The notes under the pieces were generated by a model that saw nothing but the letters and a program-made list of their open reading frames with translations, ran no database searches and was not told the origin of the DNA. Positions 44,493 to 54,411 of a stretch of DNA of 64,000 nucleotides are shown piece after piece. Both the position numbers and the translations under genes were made by a program. Position 1 is the first letter of the stretch. Every line of letters begins with the position of its first letter. Origin of the DNA: Cordylochernes scorpioides (Eukaryota > Arthropoda > Arachnida > Pseudoscorpiones > Chernetidae); contig CP092879.1 of the NCBI GenBank assembly GCA_030710605.1, positions 47,799,946 through 47,863,945 on the forward strand, in the 5' to 3' direction.

Positions 44493-45144
44493 TTATTTTT
44501 ATTGCGTATGATATTGTTTTTTACAGCACAATACTACAATGTTGGCAAGTTTCTCTAGAGTGGAATGTCGAGGTGACGAATCCACTCCAGGGCCTCCTCT
44601 GTGCACCGGTGGATATCCCCAAGTGTTCCCTGGAAGAATCTTCGAGGACAGTCCCTTAGGATATGGTGCATTGTTTGTCCACAGTCGCAGTTCTGGTCTG
44701 GACTCATGTTCCACTTATCATTAGTGCTGTAAAGACCAGGATATCCTGAAGGATATTTGGTGATCAGTTGGTGATATCTGTCGATCAAAAGATCTAGCCC
44801 GAGGGCGCATGCCGGCCATCACCTTCCTCGGAAGAAGCCGCTCCTAACATGGAGGACAGACGCTTCAGCAGCCGTTCCTAACATGGATGCAGGCGCTGGA
44901 GTAGTTGTTGTTGGCTACAGCCTTTGGTTGATTACATGGCGGGCTGGACTCGCCATTTGACTCAGTGTCGTCATTGGGCTTTTGTGGCTTTTTGTAGAGG
45001 TACCAGTGCCACCTGATACCCCACCACGCCCTGGTAACACTGACGCTGCTTGTTCGCGACTGCTTATTTGACCAGTTGTCTGATCTTATTCGCAGCTAAC
45101 CATCATATCTGATGGCCGTTCCCCTATCCACAGCCCGGGGACGC
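44493..45144 (-). mobile_element. Non-autonomous retroelement inserted in gypsy RNase H
   Basis: A 12-bp duplication, attggaaatgat (44481-44492, 45145-45156), frames a 652-bp minus-strand insert. Its 3' end is cgcaataaaaataa, and it holds a LINE C-terminal fragment (44788-44555) with CDCGQTMHHILRDCP. Compared with the second insert it has an internal deletion but a longer 5' part. Confidence 0.85.
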
Positions 45145-45830
45145 ATTGGAAATGATAATCAAGAACATGTAATTTCCTATTATTCAGGGAAACTTCTACC
45201 ACATCAACAGAACTATTCTGCATTTGAGTTGGAATGCTTTGCTGTAGTTCAATTAGTTGAATATTTGAAGTTTATCTTGAGAACAATACATTTGAAGTCA
45301 TTACATATCATTCGGCTTTGGAATGGCTCTTCAACGTAAAGAAACCAAAGGCAAAATATCTCCGATGGATAATTGAATTATCAACCAAGTCAATGAAAAT
45401 AGTTCACAGATCAGGATCAAAGCAAACGCATGTTGATGCATTGTCAAGATCACCAGTGTCATTTCATGTATCAATCCCCACTCTTCGACTACACCAACAA
45501 AAATCGGATCTCAGTTTTGTAAAGAACTCTCATATTCATCGAGATCTTATTATGGTGAAACATAATGGAGTTCTAAAAACAGTTGTTCCAGAATCATTCC
45601 AATAAGAGATTCTCAAAGAATACCACGATAATCATTCTCACCCCTCAATTAACAAGACAGTAAGATTGATAACACCATTTTATTGGTGGCCGAATGCTAT
45701 CAGATGCATCAAAGACTATGTTCGCTCATGTAAAATATGTCAAATAACTAAATGCAGTCATAAACCATTTATTGGAGAATATGTTGCACCAAACTCTGAT
45801 CTGAAAACACTGGAATTAATATCAATGGAT
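45145..45830 (+). pseudogene. Gypsy RNase H and integrase zinc region
   Basis: Continuation of the gypsy polyprotein after insert 1: EHVISYYSGKLL, then a frameshift near 45320, SGSKQTHVDALSR, a TAA at 45603, and the zinc region with CKIC. It breaks at insert 2. Confidence 0.8.
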
Positions 45831-46565
45831 TTTATTTATTGCGTATGATATTGTTTTTTACAGCACAATACAACAATGTTGGCAAGTTTCTCTAGAGTGG
45901 AATGTCGAGGTGACGAATCCACTCCAGGGCCTCCTCTGTGCACCGGTGGATATCCCCAAGTGTTCCCTGGAAGAATCTTCGAGGACAGTCCCTTAGGATA
46001 TGGTGCATTGTTTGTATTTGTCCACAGTCGCAGTTCTGGTCTGGACTCATGTTCCACTTATTTAGTAGGTAGTTGCATCTACCAGTAGAGGTCCTGATTC
46101 TATTGAGGGTTGACCAGGTCCTCCTAGGTAGGTTGTAGCCGGGAGGTTTGGTGTTAGGGTCCTCCACCAGGTCTTTGTTGGCGATGGCAAGATTGCTCCA
46201 TCGGTTTCTCCACTCTTCTTTAAGATCTACATTTTCATCGGCCACCCATGCAGGATTCCTTGATATTAGTCGAGTTGGGGGAGGAATTTCGAGAACAGTG
46301 TTGATTGGAAGCTTAGTGTTAGCTTTAATTTTACTGAGAAGGTTGGAGGTAGATTTCTTTCTTCTGAGGTCAGGAGGTGCTATGTTAGAGAGATATGGGT
46401 TCATTAGTGCTGTAAAGACCAGGATATCCTAAAGGATATTTGGTCATCAGTTGGTGATATCTGTCGATCAAAAGATCTAGCCCGAGGGCGCATGCCGGCC
46501 ATCACCTTCCTCGGAAGAAGCCGCTCCTAACATGGAGGACAGACGCTTCATCAGCCGTTCCTAAC
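45831..46565 (-). mobile_element. Second non-autonomous retroelement inserted in gypsy integrase
   Basis: 735 bp between copies of ATGGAT (45825-45830, 46566-46571). It is the same family and orientation as insert 1 and nearly identical where they overlap. It carries the longest version of the LINE C-terminal frame (46404-45892). Confidence 0.8.
45892..46404 (-). pseudogene. LINE reverse-transcriptase C-terminal fragment
   Basis: 170 codons: PPPTRLISRNPAW, EEWRNRWSNLAIAN, KWNMSPDQNCDCG, MHHILRDCPRRFF, ending EWIRHLDIPL. The Cys/His ending is typical of arthropod LINE C-termini. No polymerase motifs are present, so it is a hitch-hiking fragment that perhaps supplies the 3' end recognised by the parent LINE. 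Confidence 0.7.
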
Positions 46566-47342
46566 ATGGATACTATTGTGCTAGGCTCTGCAGCAAATGA
46601 AACCAAGCACAAATACATTCAAGTAATAATTGACCACCTAACAAGATTTGTTTGGGCTTTCCCTACTGTCACCAACACTTCTCAAGCAGTAATTCAATGT
46701 TTAGACAAAATCAACAAAACTGTTCCCCAAATCAAATGTATTTTAACCGACAACGGAAAGAATTTTACATCAAAAGAATTTAACAAGTTTTTGAATGAGC
46801 ATCAAGTTCAACACACATATTCGACGCCATATCATCCGCAGAGTAATGGACTGTGTGAAAAGATGAATGACACTATACTCACCAAATTAAGAACAAACCT
46901 TCAAGAGAATCCAAGACTAAAATGGTCATCATTACTTGCCAAAATTGTGAAAGATTATAATAGCACACCCCATGATGTCACTGGGTTTTCTCCAAATTTC
47001 CTACTTTTTGGTGATTGTGCAATACCAGAATTTTCTGAATCACCACATTTCACCATAGAAAATGCAAGGAAGAAAGCAATAGAAAATAGCGCAAAGCATA
47101 GAGAAAAGTGGAAAGCACGACACGATGCAAAACATCCGCAGTCGTCATTCAAAGTTGGTGATCTGGTCCTTCGTAAAATAGCTAGTAATGATCCAAGTAT
47201 GGTCAAAACATCCCCAAAGTATGAGGGTCCTTTTCAAATAACAAGAATAATATCTAGTGTTACGTGTGAATTATTGAAAGATGATTCCTCCTTGGTTAAA
47301 GTTCATGTGTCACAATTGAAACCATTTATTTTGCGAAAATAA
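46566..47342 (+). CDS. Gypsy integrase core and C-terminus
   Basis: A 258-codon open frame: IIDHLTRFVWAF, LTDNGKNFTS, YHPQSNGLCEKMN give the D, D, E triad. GFSPNFLLFG and a C-terminal SH3/GPF-like end (VHVSQLKPFI) follow. The first Asp block is separated from its upstream part by insert 2. Confidence 0.88.
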   Translation: MDTIVLGSAANETKHKYIQVIIDHLTRFVWAFPTVTNTSQAVIQCLDKINKTVPQIKCILTDNGKNFTSKEFNKFLNEHQVQHTYSTPYHPQSNGLCEKMNDTILTKLRTNLQENPRLKWSSLLAKIVKDYNSTPHDVTGFSPNFLLFGDCAIPEFSESPHFTIENARKKAIENSAKHREKWKARHDAKHPQSSFKVGDLVLRKIASNDPSMVKTSPKYEGPFQITRIISSVTCELLKDDSSLVKVHVSQLKPFILRK

Positions 47343-47363
47343 ATCCTTCAAGCCTAGGGATAT

Positions 47364-47583
47364 GACACGTTTCTGAATTTTGTAATTAATTTTGTAATTG
47401 GTTTTCATTGATTTTTAATGTGTGAACAATAACTCTTATCATCATTGGAAAAAAGAACAATGAATAAACAGAAGAACAACAACATGGTAAATTTGCCTAT
47501 TTATTTAAAACAAACAAACAAATTAGATAAAGATTTAAAATAAAACATTTCTTTAAAAGTTAAAGCAAAAATAAAACGTTACA
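47364..47583 (+). repeat. Gypsy 3' LTR
   Basis: 220 bp and highly similar to the 5' LTR, with short indels in T and A runs. Confidence 0.88.
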
Positions 47584-48241
47584 ATATATTTATGGATTGC
47601 TCTATTTTAAAAGTCTAATATATAGAAACAGCTGTATACATAAATATGTACGAGCCATAAATATACACCCTGGATAGTTGGCGTTCTGCGCTCCAAGAAC
47701 CTGGGTTATAAATATATATATCTCTCTATGAATATACATACATAGGCTTCTTTTTTAATCTAAAAATAAATAATAATATTTATAAATATTTTAAAAGCTT
47801 ATCTATGAACTCATCATATAAATATATTTTGCTACACTAATAATAATTGTCGTAATTATTTACAGAATATCTCACTGGGTAGTTGGTGATCTATGGATAA
47901 GCTCTAGTAGCCTGAGTTACCTTTATGTTACTACTGCTACTGTAATATCTCTACAATACTGAAGATTCCTGCAGGTTACTCACATAGGGATTATCAACCT
48001 AAGTATAGCAATCTAGAAAGTCTTCCAAGAAAGAAGTCTTCCTGGCGTCACCTGACGAATTGGATTTCCACTTGCATTGTAAGTAAACCAAGAAGAACTA
48101 GGTGTCAGAAGTCTTGGTAGTTAGCGACTTCTGTACGTAGTTTCAGGAACCTGGGTTATCTTACTAAATAAGCATCTCAAAAATCACCTATACGCTCTTG
48201 AAACCTGAGTAAAACAATAAGTTGTAAATATATTTGCTAAA
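47584..48241. other. Upstream region of the kinase gene
   Basis: No gene. A short motif gaacctgggttat occurs at about 47698 and 48147 and again near 25025. A possible leader-intron donor (ttgtaagtaaac) is at about 48078. No clear TATA box close to the kinase start. Confidence 0.4.
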
Positions 48242-49165
48242 ATGTCTAAACCTAAATATGAGCCTCTTGACCCAAGTGAATATGTTCAGACAAGCGAATC
48301 CTACATTTTCAAGACAGTCATTTTCCATAATAGACGAAGCTACATTTATAGAGCCCAAGATGTTCAGAATAACAGAGATGTTGTGATTAAAGTAAAGAAA
48401 TCACTGAATTATAATGAAATAGAAATGCTGTTAAAATGTAAAGGTCAATTTGTCACTGAACTCTATAATCATTTTACAATCAACAAAAGATTATTCCTAG
48501 TTTTAGAACCATGTTTTATATCGCTAAATAATCTCTACAAATATCATGTATTTCCTTCATACGCGGAAATCTGTTACTTTTTCTTGGAGATTGGAAAGGC
48601 TTTAAAAGAATTGCATTCCAAAGATATTATTCATCGGGATTTGAAACCGAGTAATATATTTCTAACTACAAATGGTTGTATCAAATTGGGAGATTTTGAA
48701 CATTCAAAAATGATTTCTAAACTAGATTTTAAATATTTTTGCTTCGGAACGCCATTTTACAGTGCTCCTGAAGTTCTATTACGTAAAGAGTACGATATGA
48801 AGATTGATATGTGGAGTTTAGGAGTGACCATTTCTGAACTTTACATTGGAGGTTGTTTATTCGATGGATTTGTAGACGAAGTATTAGAGAAAATCTGCAG
48901 CGTGTTGGGAACAGAGGATATTAAGAATCTGGATCCAAAGAACGATATCTTTGCATCTCTTCAAGATTATCCTAACAAGGATTGGAGTAAATTATCAAAA
49001 GTTCCTTTAAACGCTGTTTTTATAATTCAAAGGCTTCTGGATGCCAATCCTAAAACTCGTTGGTCAATTGAGAAACTTCTAAAAGATGAATTCTTCATCA
49101 AGGAGAAAACAAAACATCCTAAAGATCTTCTATCAACTCTTCAAAAGAAATTTAATTCGCAGTGA
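48242..49165 (+). CDS. Intronless protein-kinase-like protein, CMGC-like, with DFE motif
   Basis: An intact 307-codon frame from ATG (aaaATGTCT). A Ser/Thr kinase fold is recognisable. The ATP-binding Lys is K50 in VVIK. The catalytic loop is HRDLKPSN (D123). The metal-binding motif is DFE (141-143) instead of DFG. Next comes TPFYSAPE (APE at 165-167), IDMWSLG (D179) and a C-lobe with Arg in PKTRWS. The glycine loop (about 26-36) has no glycine. Catalytic Lys, HRD Asp and DFx Asp are all kept, so activity or a pseudokinase role are both possible. AATAAA follows the stop by about 20 bp. It is intronless: a retrocopy, a fast-evolving host gene or viral in origin. Confidence 0.82.
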   Translation: MSKPKYEPLDPSEYVQTSESYIFKTVIFHNRRSYIYRAQDVQNNRDVVIKVKKSLNYNEIEMLLKCKGQFVTELYNHFTINKRLFLVLEPCFISLNNLYKYHVFPSYAEICYFFLEIGKALKELHSKDIIHRDLKPSNIFLTTNGCIKLGDFEHSKMISKLDFKYFCFGTPFYSAPEVLLRKEYDMKIDMWSLGVTISELYIGGCLFDGFVDEVLEKICSVLGTEDIKNLDPKNDIFASLQDYPNKDWSKLSKVPLNAVFIIQRLLDANPKTRWSIEKLLKDEFFIKEKTKHPKDLLSTLQKKFNSQ

Positions 49166-49182
49166 CACATTGGCAATATTCT

Positions 49183-49189
49183 AAAATAA
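49183..49189 (+). terminator. Polyadenylation signal of the kinase gene
   Basis: aaataaa about 20 bp after the stop codon, in an AT-rich context. Confidence 0.6.
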
Positions 49190-49376
49190 ATTTACATTTT
49201 GTATTATATTTAGTAAGTTATGCTTTTGATATTTTTGTCTTTATTTTGGTTAATAAAATCATTTTCTTTCTTTTACCTAACTTGTCATATATCTTTAAAA
49301 GTCCTACTCTTTGTAAGAAATTACTAATCTATATATAATAAAAATGGTTCCCTGCTTTTACATTTTGACGCAATAA

Positions 49377-49534
49377 GGAATCAAGAGTTTGGTTTCTTTT
49401 CTCATTTCTTTTATTTCTCGATCTTTCAGGCTAACATGCCCTTCAACACGGAGACCTAGAAGTATTACTTCTAGCCAATTATAACACGCCGAATTTATAA
49501 CTATATATTATAAAGAAACCAAACCTTTGATTCC
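49377..49534. repeat. Small inverted-repeat element
   Basis: Arms ggaatcaagagtttggtttc (49377) and gaaaccaaacctttgattcc (49515-49534) are inverted with few mismatches around a roughly 115-bp non-coding centre. Confidence 0.65.
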
Positions 49535-49735
49535 ATATTTATTATGTCTAAATATATATGTTATATTGAAATATTTTATTTAAAAATGTCATATAAAGGT
49601 ATTATTTAAAATTTTATATAAAAATATTATTTTATTTTAAATTATATAATTACATAGAATCAAATCCTCTGCTAAATCGACCGCCAGAGGTCACGCTTTG
49701 CATATAAAGCCTCGTTGTTGTTCTTCCCCGCTGGC

Positions 49736-49967
49736 TCAAGCTGCCCCATCCTGAAGTCTAGGGCCCTCAAGTTCTAGGCTTCAAGGACCTTCTGCCTCCA
49801 ATTCCATCTGCCACTTCTCCTGGATTCCTGGCCTATTCAACGCACCCGCCTCACTGCACCCTGGCGCTATTCCCCTGCTTGCCCAACGTTTTCACCACCC
49901 CTGCGAGACATCTCCTGCTTCCAGATCCTAGGGTCCCTTGCCACCTGACATCGATTTTGGGCTCAAA
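49736..49967 (+). mobile_element. Gag-only element fragment e0
   Basis: Begins in the last 10 or so Gag codons and runs through the untranslated region, but is cut within ggctcaaaaat and fused to the next copy. Only the 3' untranslated portion is present. Confidence 0.75.
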
Positions 49968-51023
49968 AATGTAGAGAACCTCACTGACACCCTCGAGTCC
50001 TTCGCAGAGTTGGACGAAATTGAGGAGGCCAACAAGCCCAAGACTGCTTGCCGCGGCACTCAAACCTGCCCTGCTCCTTCCTGCAATGAAACCAGCTCCC
50101 AGACTGACCCAATCAAGCCCGCCACTCCTGCTCCTGCTGCTCTCCCTGCTAAGAAGCCTGCCTCCTCCCTGCCTGCTCCTGCTCCAACCAAAAGGAAGCA
50201 GTCTGAAGCTCCCAACCCGCCTGCAAAGAGGACAAACCTGAATGGTCCTTCAAAACCTGTGCCTTCCCACGTCTCCAAGCCTGCGGCCGCCCAAGTGATC
50301 CTTCATGGAGAAAAATCGGCGGCCCACACAGTGGTCATCTCAGATGACCCACAGGCTGATCCAAGGGAGATGCTGAAAACAGTCCGCGCTGCTCACACTC
50401 TCCCCCAAGGCGTTTGGGCCTCCCTGCGCACCAAGGGGAAGCTGGTCCTCCATTCCAGCAATCCTGACACCATCCCTGAGGTTACAACCTCCCTGGCCAG
50501 CAAGTTGAATGGAATGAAGGTCCGCCAGCAGAAGGAGATCCTGCCACGGATCTGCCTCTTCAAAGTGGATGAGGAGACATCCAACTCCACAATTGAGGAG
50601 ACCTTCCTGGAAACCGCTGCTGTTAGAAAACTTCCTGGGGACAAGGTGGTGCGCGTGGCGCACCGTTCTGCACCCAGAAACGGGACCTGCACCGCCTTCA
50701 TCGAGGTGGACCTCAAGACCTTTAGAGCCCTGGGCGTTCGCGGGAGGATCGTGGTGGATGGAGTAATCCTCAACTTCGAGAAGTCCATCCGCGCCCGCGT
50801 CTGCTTCCGCTGTTGTGGCTTCGGCCACAACTCTGCCCAATGCACCAGAGCTCCTAAGTGCTTCCATTGCGGTGAAGACGGCCATGAAGGCCGAACCTGC
50901 CCATCCATTGCTGACCAGCGCACCTCCAAATGTGCCAACTGCTGCTCCCAGGGCCTTCCTGACAAGCACGAGGCGAGAGCCTCAAGCTGCCCCATCCTGA
51001 AGTGTAGGGCCCTCAAGTTCTAG
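49968..51023 (+). CDS. gag: Gag, 5'-truncated copy e1
   Basis: About 351 in-frame codons of Gag remain; homology starts at VENLTDTLESF, equal to roughly residue 67 of copy e3. A Pro/Ala/Lys-rich disordered region is followed by an R1-type domain with SAAHTVVISDDPQADP and LCKFKV-like strands. Three zinc knuckles follow: CFRCCGFGHNSAQC, CFHCGEDGHEGRTC, and CANCCSQG with a later H and C. The stop is followed by a roughly 240-bp untranslated region and tail. Upstream codons are read-in from the previous copy. An RNA-binding Gag function is inferred from the family. Confidence 0.82.
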   Translation, partial: NVENLTDTLESFAELDEIEEANKPKTACRGTQTCPAPSCNETSSQTDPIKPATPAPAALPAKKPASSLPAPAPTKRKQSEAPNPPAKRTNLNGPSKPVPSHVSKPAAAQVILHGEKSAAHTVVISDDPQADPREMLKTVRAAHTLPQGVWASLRTKGKLVLHSSNPDTIPEVTTSLASKLNGMKVRQQKEILPRICLFKVDEETSNSTIEETFLETAAVRKLPGDKVVRVAHRSAPRNGTCTAFIEVDLKTFRALGVRGRIVVDGVILNFEKSIRARVCFRCCGFGHNSAQCTRAPKCFHCGEDGHEGRTCPSIADQRTSKCANCCSQGLPDKHEARASSCPILKCRALKF

Positions 51024-51273
51024 GCTTCAATAACCTTCTGCCTCCATTTCCATCTGCCACTTCTCCTGGATTCCTGGCCTATTCAACGCACCCGCCTCAC
51101 TGCACCCTGGCGCTATTCCCCTGCTTGCCCAACGTTTCCACCACCCCTGCGAGACATCTCCTGCTTCCACATCCTAGGGTCCCTTGCCACCTGACATCGA
51201 TTTTGGGCTCAAAAATCATAACTTTTGGTTAGTAGCCCGTAAATAAAGATATTTTCTCTCTTCCCCGCTGGCC

Positions 51274-51385
51274 CATTATAAATTATTTTACTTCTCAACA
51301 TTATTAAATTGAATCGGTGACAATTTCAGTTCGCCGCTAGCTCTCTACCTGCGAACATCTTTGCCCTCTTGCGCTCACCCCTGCC
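51274..51385 (+). other. 5' leader of gag-only copy e2
   Basis: About 110 bases between the junction ttccccgctggcc and the Gag start. It has an AT-rich beginning and a pyrimidine-rich end. This is the only full leader in the array; copy e3 has about a dozen bases before its ATG. Confidence 0.55.
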
Positions 51386-52588
51386 ATGGCTCCCTCCAGG
51401 AAGAAAAAGAAGAATGCCGAGATCGCCGAGAAACCCCTCGTGACCCTCGCCCAACTAGAGTTGGAGAACCAGGAGGTGATGGACGACTCCGCGAATGCGT
51501 TAGCGCATCCTCCCCCTAGCTCCCAACAATACCTGTACCAAGTCATTGAGTACCTCGTCAGCCTAAGGACCGAGCAGATCAAGGCCCTCATTGCCGAGGT
51601 AGAGAACCTCTCTGGCACCCTCGCGTCCTTCCAGGATCTGGAAGAAACCAAGCCACAGACTGCCTGCCAATGCACTCAAACAAGCCCTGCTCCTTCCTGC
51701 AAAGAAACCAGCTCCCAGACCGACCCCACCAAGCCCGCCACTCCAGCTCCAACCAAAAGGAAGCAGCCAGAGGCTCCCTGCCCGCCCGCTAAAAGGACCA
51801 ACCTCAGAGGTCCCGCGAAACCTGCGCCTTCCCGCCCCACCAAGCCTGCGGCCGCCCAAGTGGTCCTCCATGGGGATAAATCGGCGGCCCACACAGTGGT
51901 CATCTCCGATGACCCACAAGCTGACCCTAGAGCCATGCTCAAAGCTGTCTGCGCTGCCCACACTCTTCCCCAAGGCGTCTGGGCCTCCCTGCGGACCAAA
52001 GGGAAGCTTGTCCTCCACTCCAGCAACCCCGATACCATCCCGGCTGTCACCACCTCCCTGGCCGACAAGCTGCAAGGCATGAAGGTCCGCCAACAGAAGG
52101 TGCTCCTGCCTCGCATCTGCCTCTTCAAAGTGGAGGAGGATACGTCCAACTCCACCATTGAAGAGACGCTGTTGGGGACTCCCGCTATCAGCCAACTACC
52201 TGGGGACAAGGTGGTGCGCGTGGCGCACCGTTCCGCTCTTAGAAACGGGACCTGCACCGCCTTCATCGAGGTGGACATCGACACCTTCAGAGCTCTGGGC
52301 AACCGCGGAAGGATCGTGGTGGACGGAGTGCTCCTCAACTTCGAGGAGTCCATCCGCGCACGGCTCTGCTTCCGCTGTTGTGGCTTCGGCCACAATTCCG
52401 CCCAATGCACCAGAGACTCCAAGTGCTTCCACTGCGGTGAAGGCGGCCATGAAGGCCGCGCCTGCCCCTCCGCTGCCGACCGGCGCACTTCCAAGTGCGC
52501 CAACTGCTGTGCCAAGGGCCTCTCTGACAAGCACGAGGCGAGAGCCTCGAGCTGCCCCACCTTGAAGCTTAGAGCCCTCAAGTTCTAG
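51386..52588 (+). CDS. gag: Gag, full-length intact copy e2
   Basis: 400 codons from ATG (gccATGGCT). Basic N-terminus (APSRKKKKN), a helical segment to residue 80, a disordered Pro-rich linker, a central conserved domain, then three zinc knuckles (CFRCCGFGHNSAQC, CFHCGEGGHEGRAC, and CANCCAKG with H and C) and the end ALKF. It differs clearly from e1 and e3 in the N-terminus and linker, so it is a separate subfamily. Its 3' untranslated region also differs and lacks the usual tail. No RT frame follows on the plus strand. Long minus-strand frames opposite are composition shadows. Confidence 0.88.
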   Translation: MAPSRKKKKNAEIAEKPLVTLAQLELENQEVMDDSANALAHPPPSSQQYLYQVIEYLVSLRTEQIKALIAEVENLSGTLASFQDLEETKPQTACQCTQTSPAPSCKETSSQTDPTKPATPAPTKRKQPEAPCPPAKRTNLRGPAKPAPSRPTKPAAAQVVLHGDKSAAHTVVISDDPQADPRAMLKAVCAAHTLPQGVWASLRTKGKLVLHSSNPDTIPAVTTSLADKLQGMKVRQQKVLLPRICLFKVEEDTSNSTIEETLLGTPAISQLPGDKVVRVAHRSALRNGTCTAFIEVDIDTFRALGNRGRIVVDGVLLNFEESIRARLCFRCCGFGHNSAQCTRDSKCFHCGEGGHEGRACPSAADRRTSKCANCCAKGLSDKHEARASSCPTLKLRALKF

Positions 52589-52826
52589 GCTTCCAGGGCC
52601 CCCTGCCTCCTCAACTGGCCACCTTCCGGGCTTCTCTCACTTCTTGGCGCTGCTTCCCTGACCTCTCCAGCTTCCTCCCCCCCCTGCCAGATCCTTGATC
52701 CTCTTGCCCCTGCCTCCTCCGCCTCGGGGCGCTTCGCGCCCTTCTGCAGCCTGTTGGTGCCTTAAAATGCTTCTCAGAATAGCATGTAGAAGGCGGAATA
52801 ATAGTAGAGGCTGTTTTATCCCATAG

Positions 52827-53131
52827 TTCCTTCCTGACAAGCACGAGGCGAGAGCCTCAAGCTGCCCCATCCTGAAGTCTAGGGCCCTCAAGTTCTAGGC
52901 TTCAAGTACCTTCTGCCTCCAATTCCATATGCCACTTCTCCTGGATTCCTGGCCTATTTAACGCACCCGCCTCACTGCACCCTGGCGCTGTTCCCCTGCT
53001 TGCCCAACGTTTCCACCACCCCTGCGAGATATCTCCTGCCGCCAGATCTTAGGGTTCCTTGCCACCTGACATCGAGTTTGGGCTCAAAAATCATACCTTT
53101 TGGTTAGTAGCCCGTAAATAAAGATATTTTC
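52827..53131 (+). mobile_element. Gag-only element fragment e2b
   Basis: Starts in the last knuckle of Gag (cttcctgacaagcacgag), followed by the stop, the e1-type untranslated region and the tail aataaagatatttt. Strong 5' truncation, intact 3' end. Confidence 0.8.
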
Positions 53132-53157
53132 TCTTCCCCGCTGGCCTCGTGACATAC

Positions 53158-54411
53158 ATGAATCCTGCCAAGAAGAAAAAGAAGGCCTACAAGCCCATCG
53201 TGAACGTCGCCGACCTGGAGAGGGAAGATGAGATGGTGATCTCACGCAACTGCAGCATCCTGAGCTCCATTGGCCATCCTGCCCTGAAATCCCTGCATGA
53301 GGACCTGATCCGCTACATCGCCTCGCGGACTGAAATGATCAAAGCCTTCGCTACCAATGTAGAGAACCTGACTGACACCCTCGAGTCCTTCGCAGAGTTG
53401 GACGAAATTGAGGAGGCCAACAAGCCCAAGACTGCTTGCCGCGGCACTCAAACCTGCCCTGCTCCTTCCTGCAAGGAACCCAGCTCCCAGACTGACCCAA
53501 TCAAGCCCGCCACTCCTGCTCCTGCTGCTCTCCCTGCCAAGAAGCCTGCCTCCACCTTGCCTGCTCCTGCTCCAACCAAAAGGAAGCAGTCTGAGGCTCC
53601 CAACCCGCCTGCAAAGAGGACAAACCTGAATGGTCCTTCAAAACCTGCGCCTTCCCGCCTATCCAAGCCTGCGGCCGCCCAAGTGATCCTCCATGGAGAA
53701 AAATCGGCGGCCCACACAGTGGTCATCTCTGATGACCCACAGGCTGACCCAAGGGAGATGCTAAAAGCTGTCCGCGCTGCCCACACTCTCCCCCAAGGCG
53801 TTTGGGCCTCCCTACACACCAAGGGGAAGCTGGTCCTCCACTCCAGTAATCCTGACACCATCCCTGAGGTGACAACCTCCCTGGCCAGCAAGTTGAATGG
53901 AATGAAGGTCCGCCAGCAGAAGGAGATCCTGCCACGGATCTGCCTCTTCAAAGTGGATGAGGAGACATCCAACTCCACAATTGAGGAGACCTTCCTGGAA
54001 ACCGCTGCTGTTAGAAAGCTTCCTGGGAACAAGGTGGTGCGCGTGGCGCACCGTTCTGCACCCAGAAGCGGGACCTGCACCGCCTTCATCGAGGTGGACC
54101 TCAAGACCTTTTGAGCCCTGGGCGTTCGCGGGAGAATCGTGGTTGATGGAGTAATCCTCAACTTCGAGGAGTCCATCCGCGCCCGCGTCTGCTTCCGCTG
54201 TTGTGGCTTCGGCCACAACTCTGCCCAATGCTCCAGAGCTCCTAAGTGCTTCCACTGCGGTCAAGACGGCCATGAAGGCCGCGCCTGCCAATCCATTGCT
54301 GACCAGCGCACCTCCAAATGTGCCAACTGCTGCTCCAAGGGCCTTCCTGACAAGCACGAGGCGAGAGCCTCAAGCTGCCCCATCCTGAAGTCTAGGGCCC
54401 TCAAGTTCTAG
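53158..54411 (+). pseudogene. gag: Gag, full-length copy e3 with one nonsense codon
   Basis: ATG about a dozen bases after the junction. The N-terminus is NPAKKKKKAYKPIVNV. It is nearly identical to e1 where they overlap. A single AGA-to-TGA change (54112-54114) stops the frame after 318 residues, before the zinc knuckles. The same frame then continues through three knuckles to the normal end at 54411. The untranslated region and a slightly shortened tail follow up to 54644. Recently inactivated. Confidence 0.85.

Larger units (their letters stand above)
41997..47583 (+). mobile_element. Gypsy-type LTR retrotransposon with two nested inserts
   Basis: LTRs at 41997-42220 and 47364-47583 (tgacacgtttctg to aaacgttaca), with ATAT on both sides. 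Without the inserts it is about 4.2 kb. Order: Gag-protease-RT-RNase H-integrase, as in gypsy. LTRs differ by a few bases, so it is fairly young. Confidence 0.9.

Noticed and set aside
50340..54357. Long minus-strand frames opposite the Gag copies (up to 301 codons)
   Set aside because: They mirror the GC-rich, codon-biased Gag frames, recur in each copy at the same offset, and have no recognisable domain.
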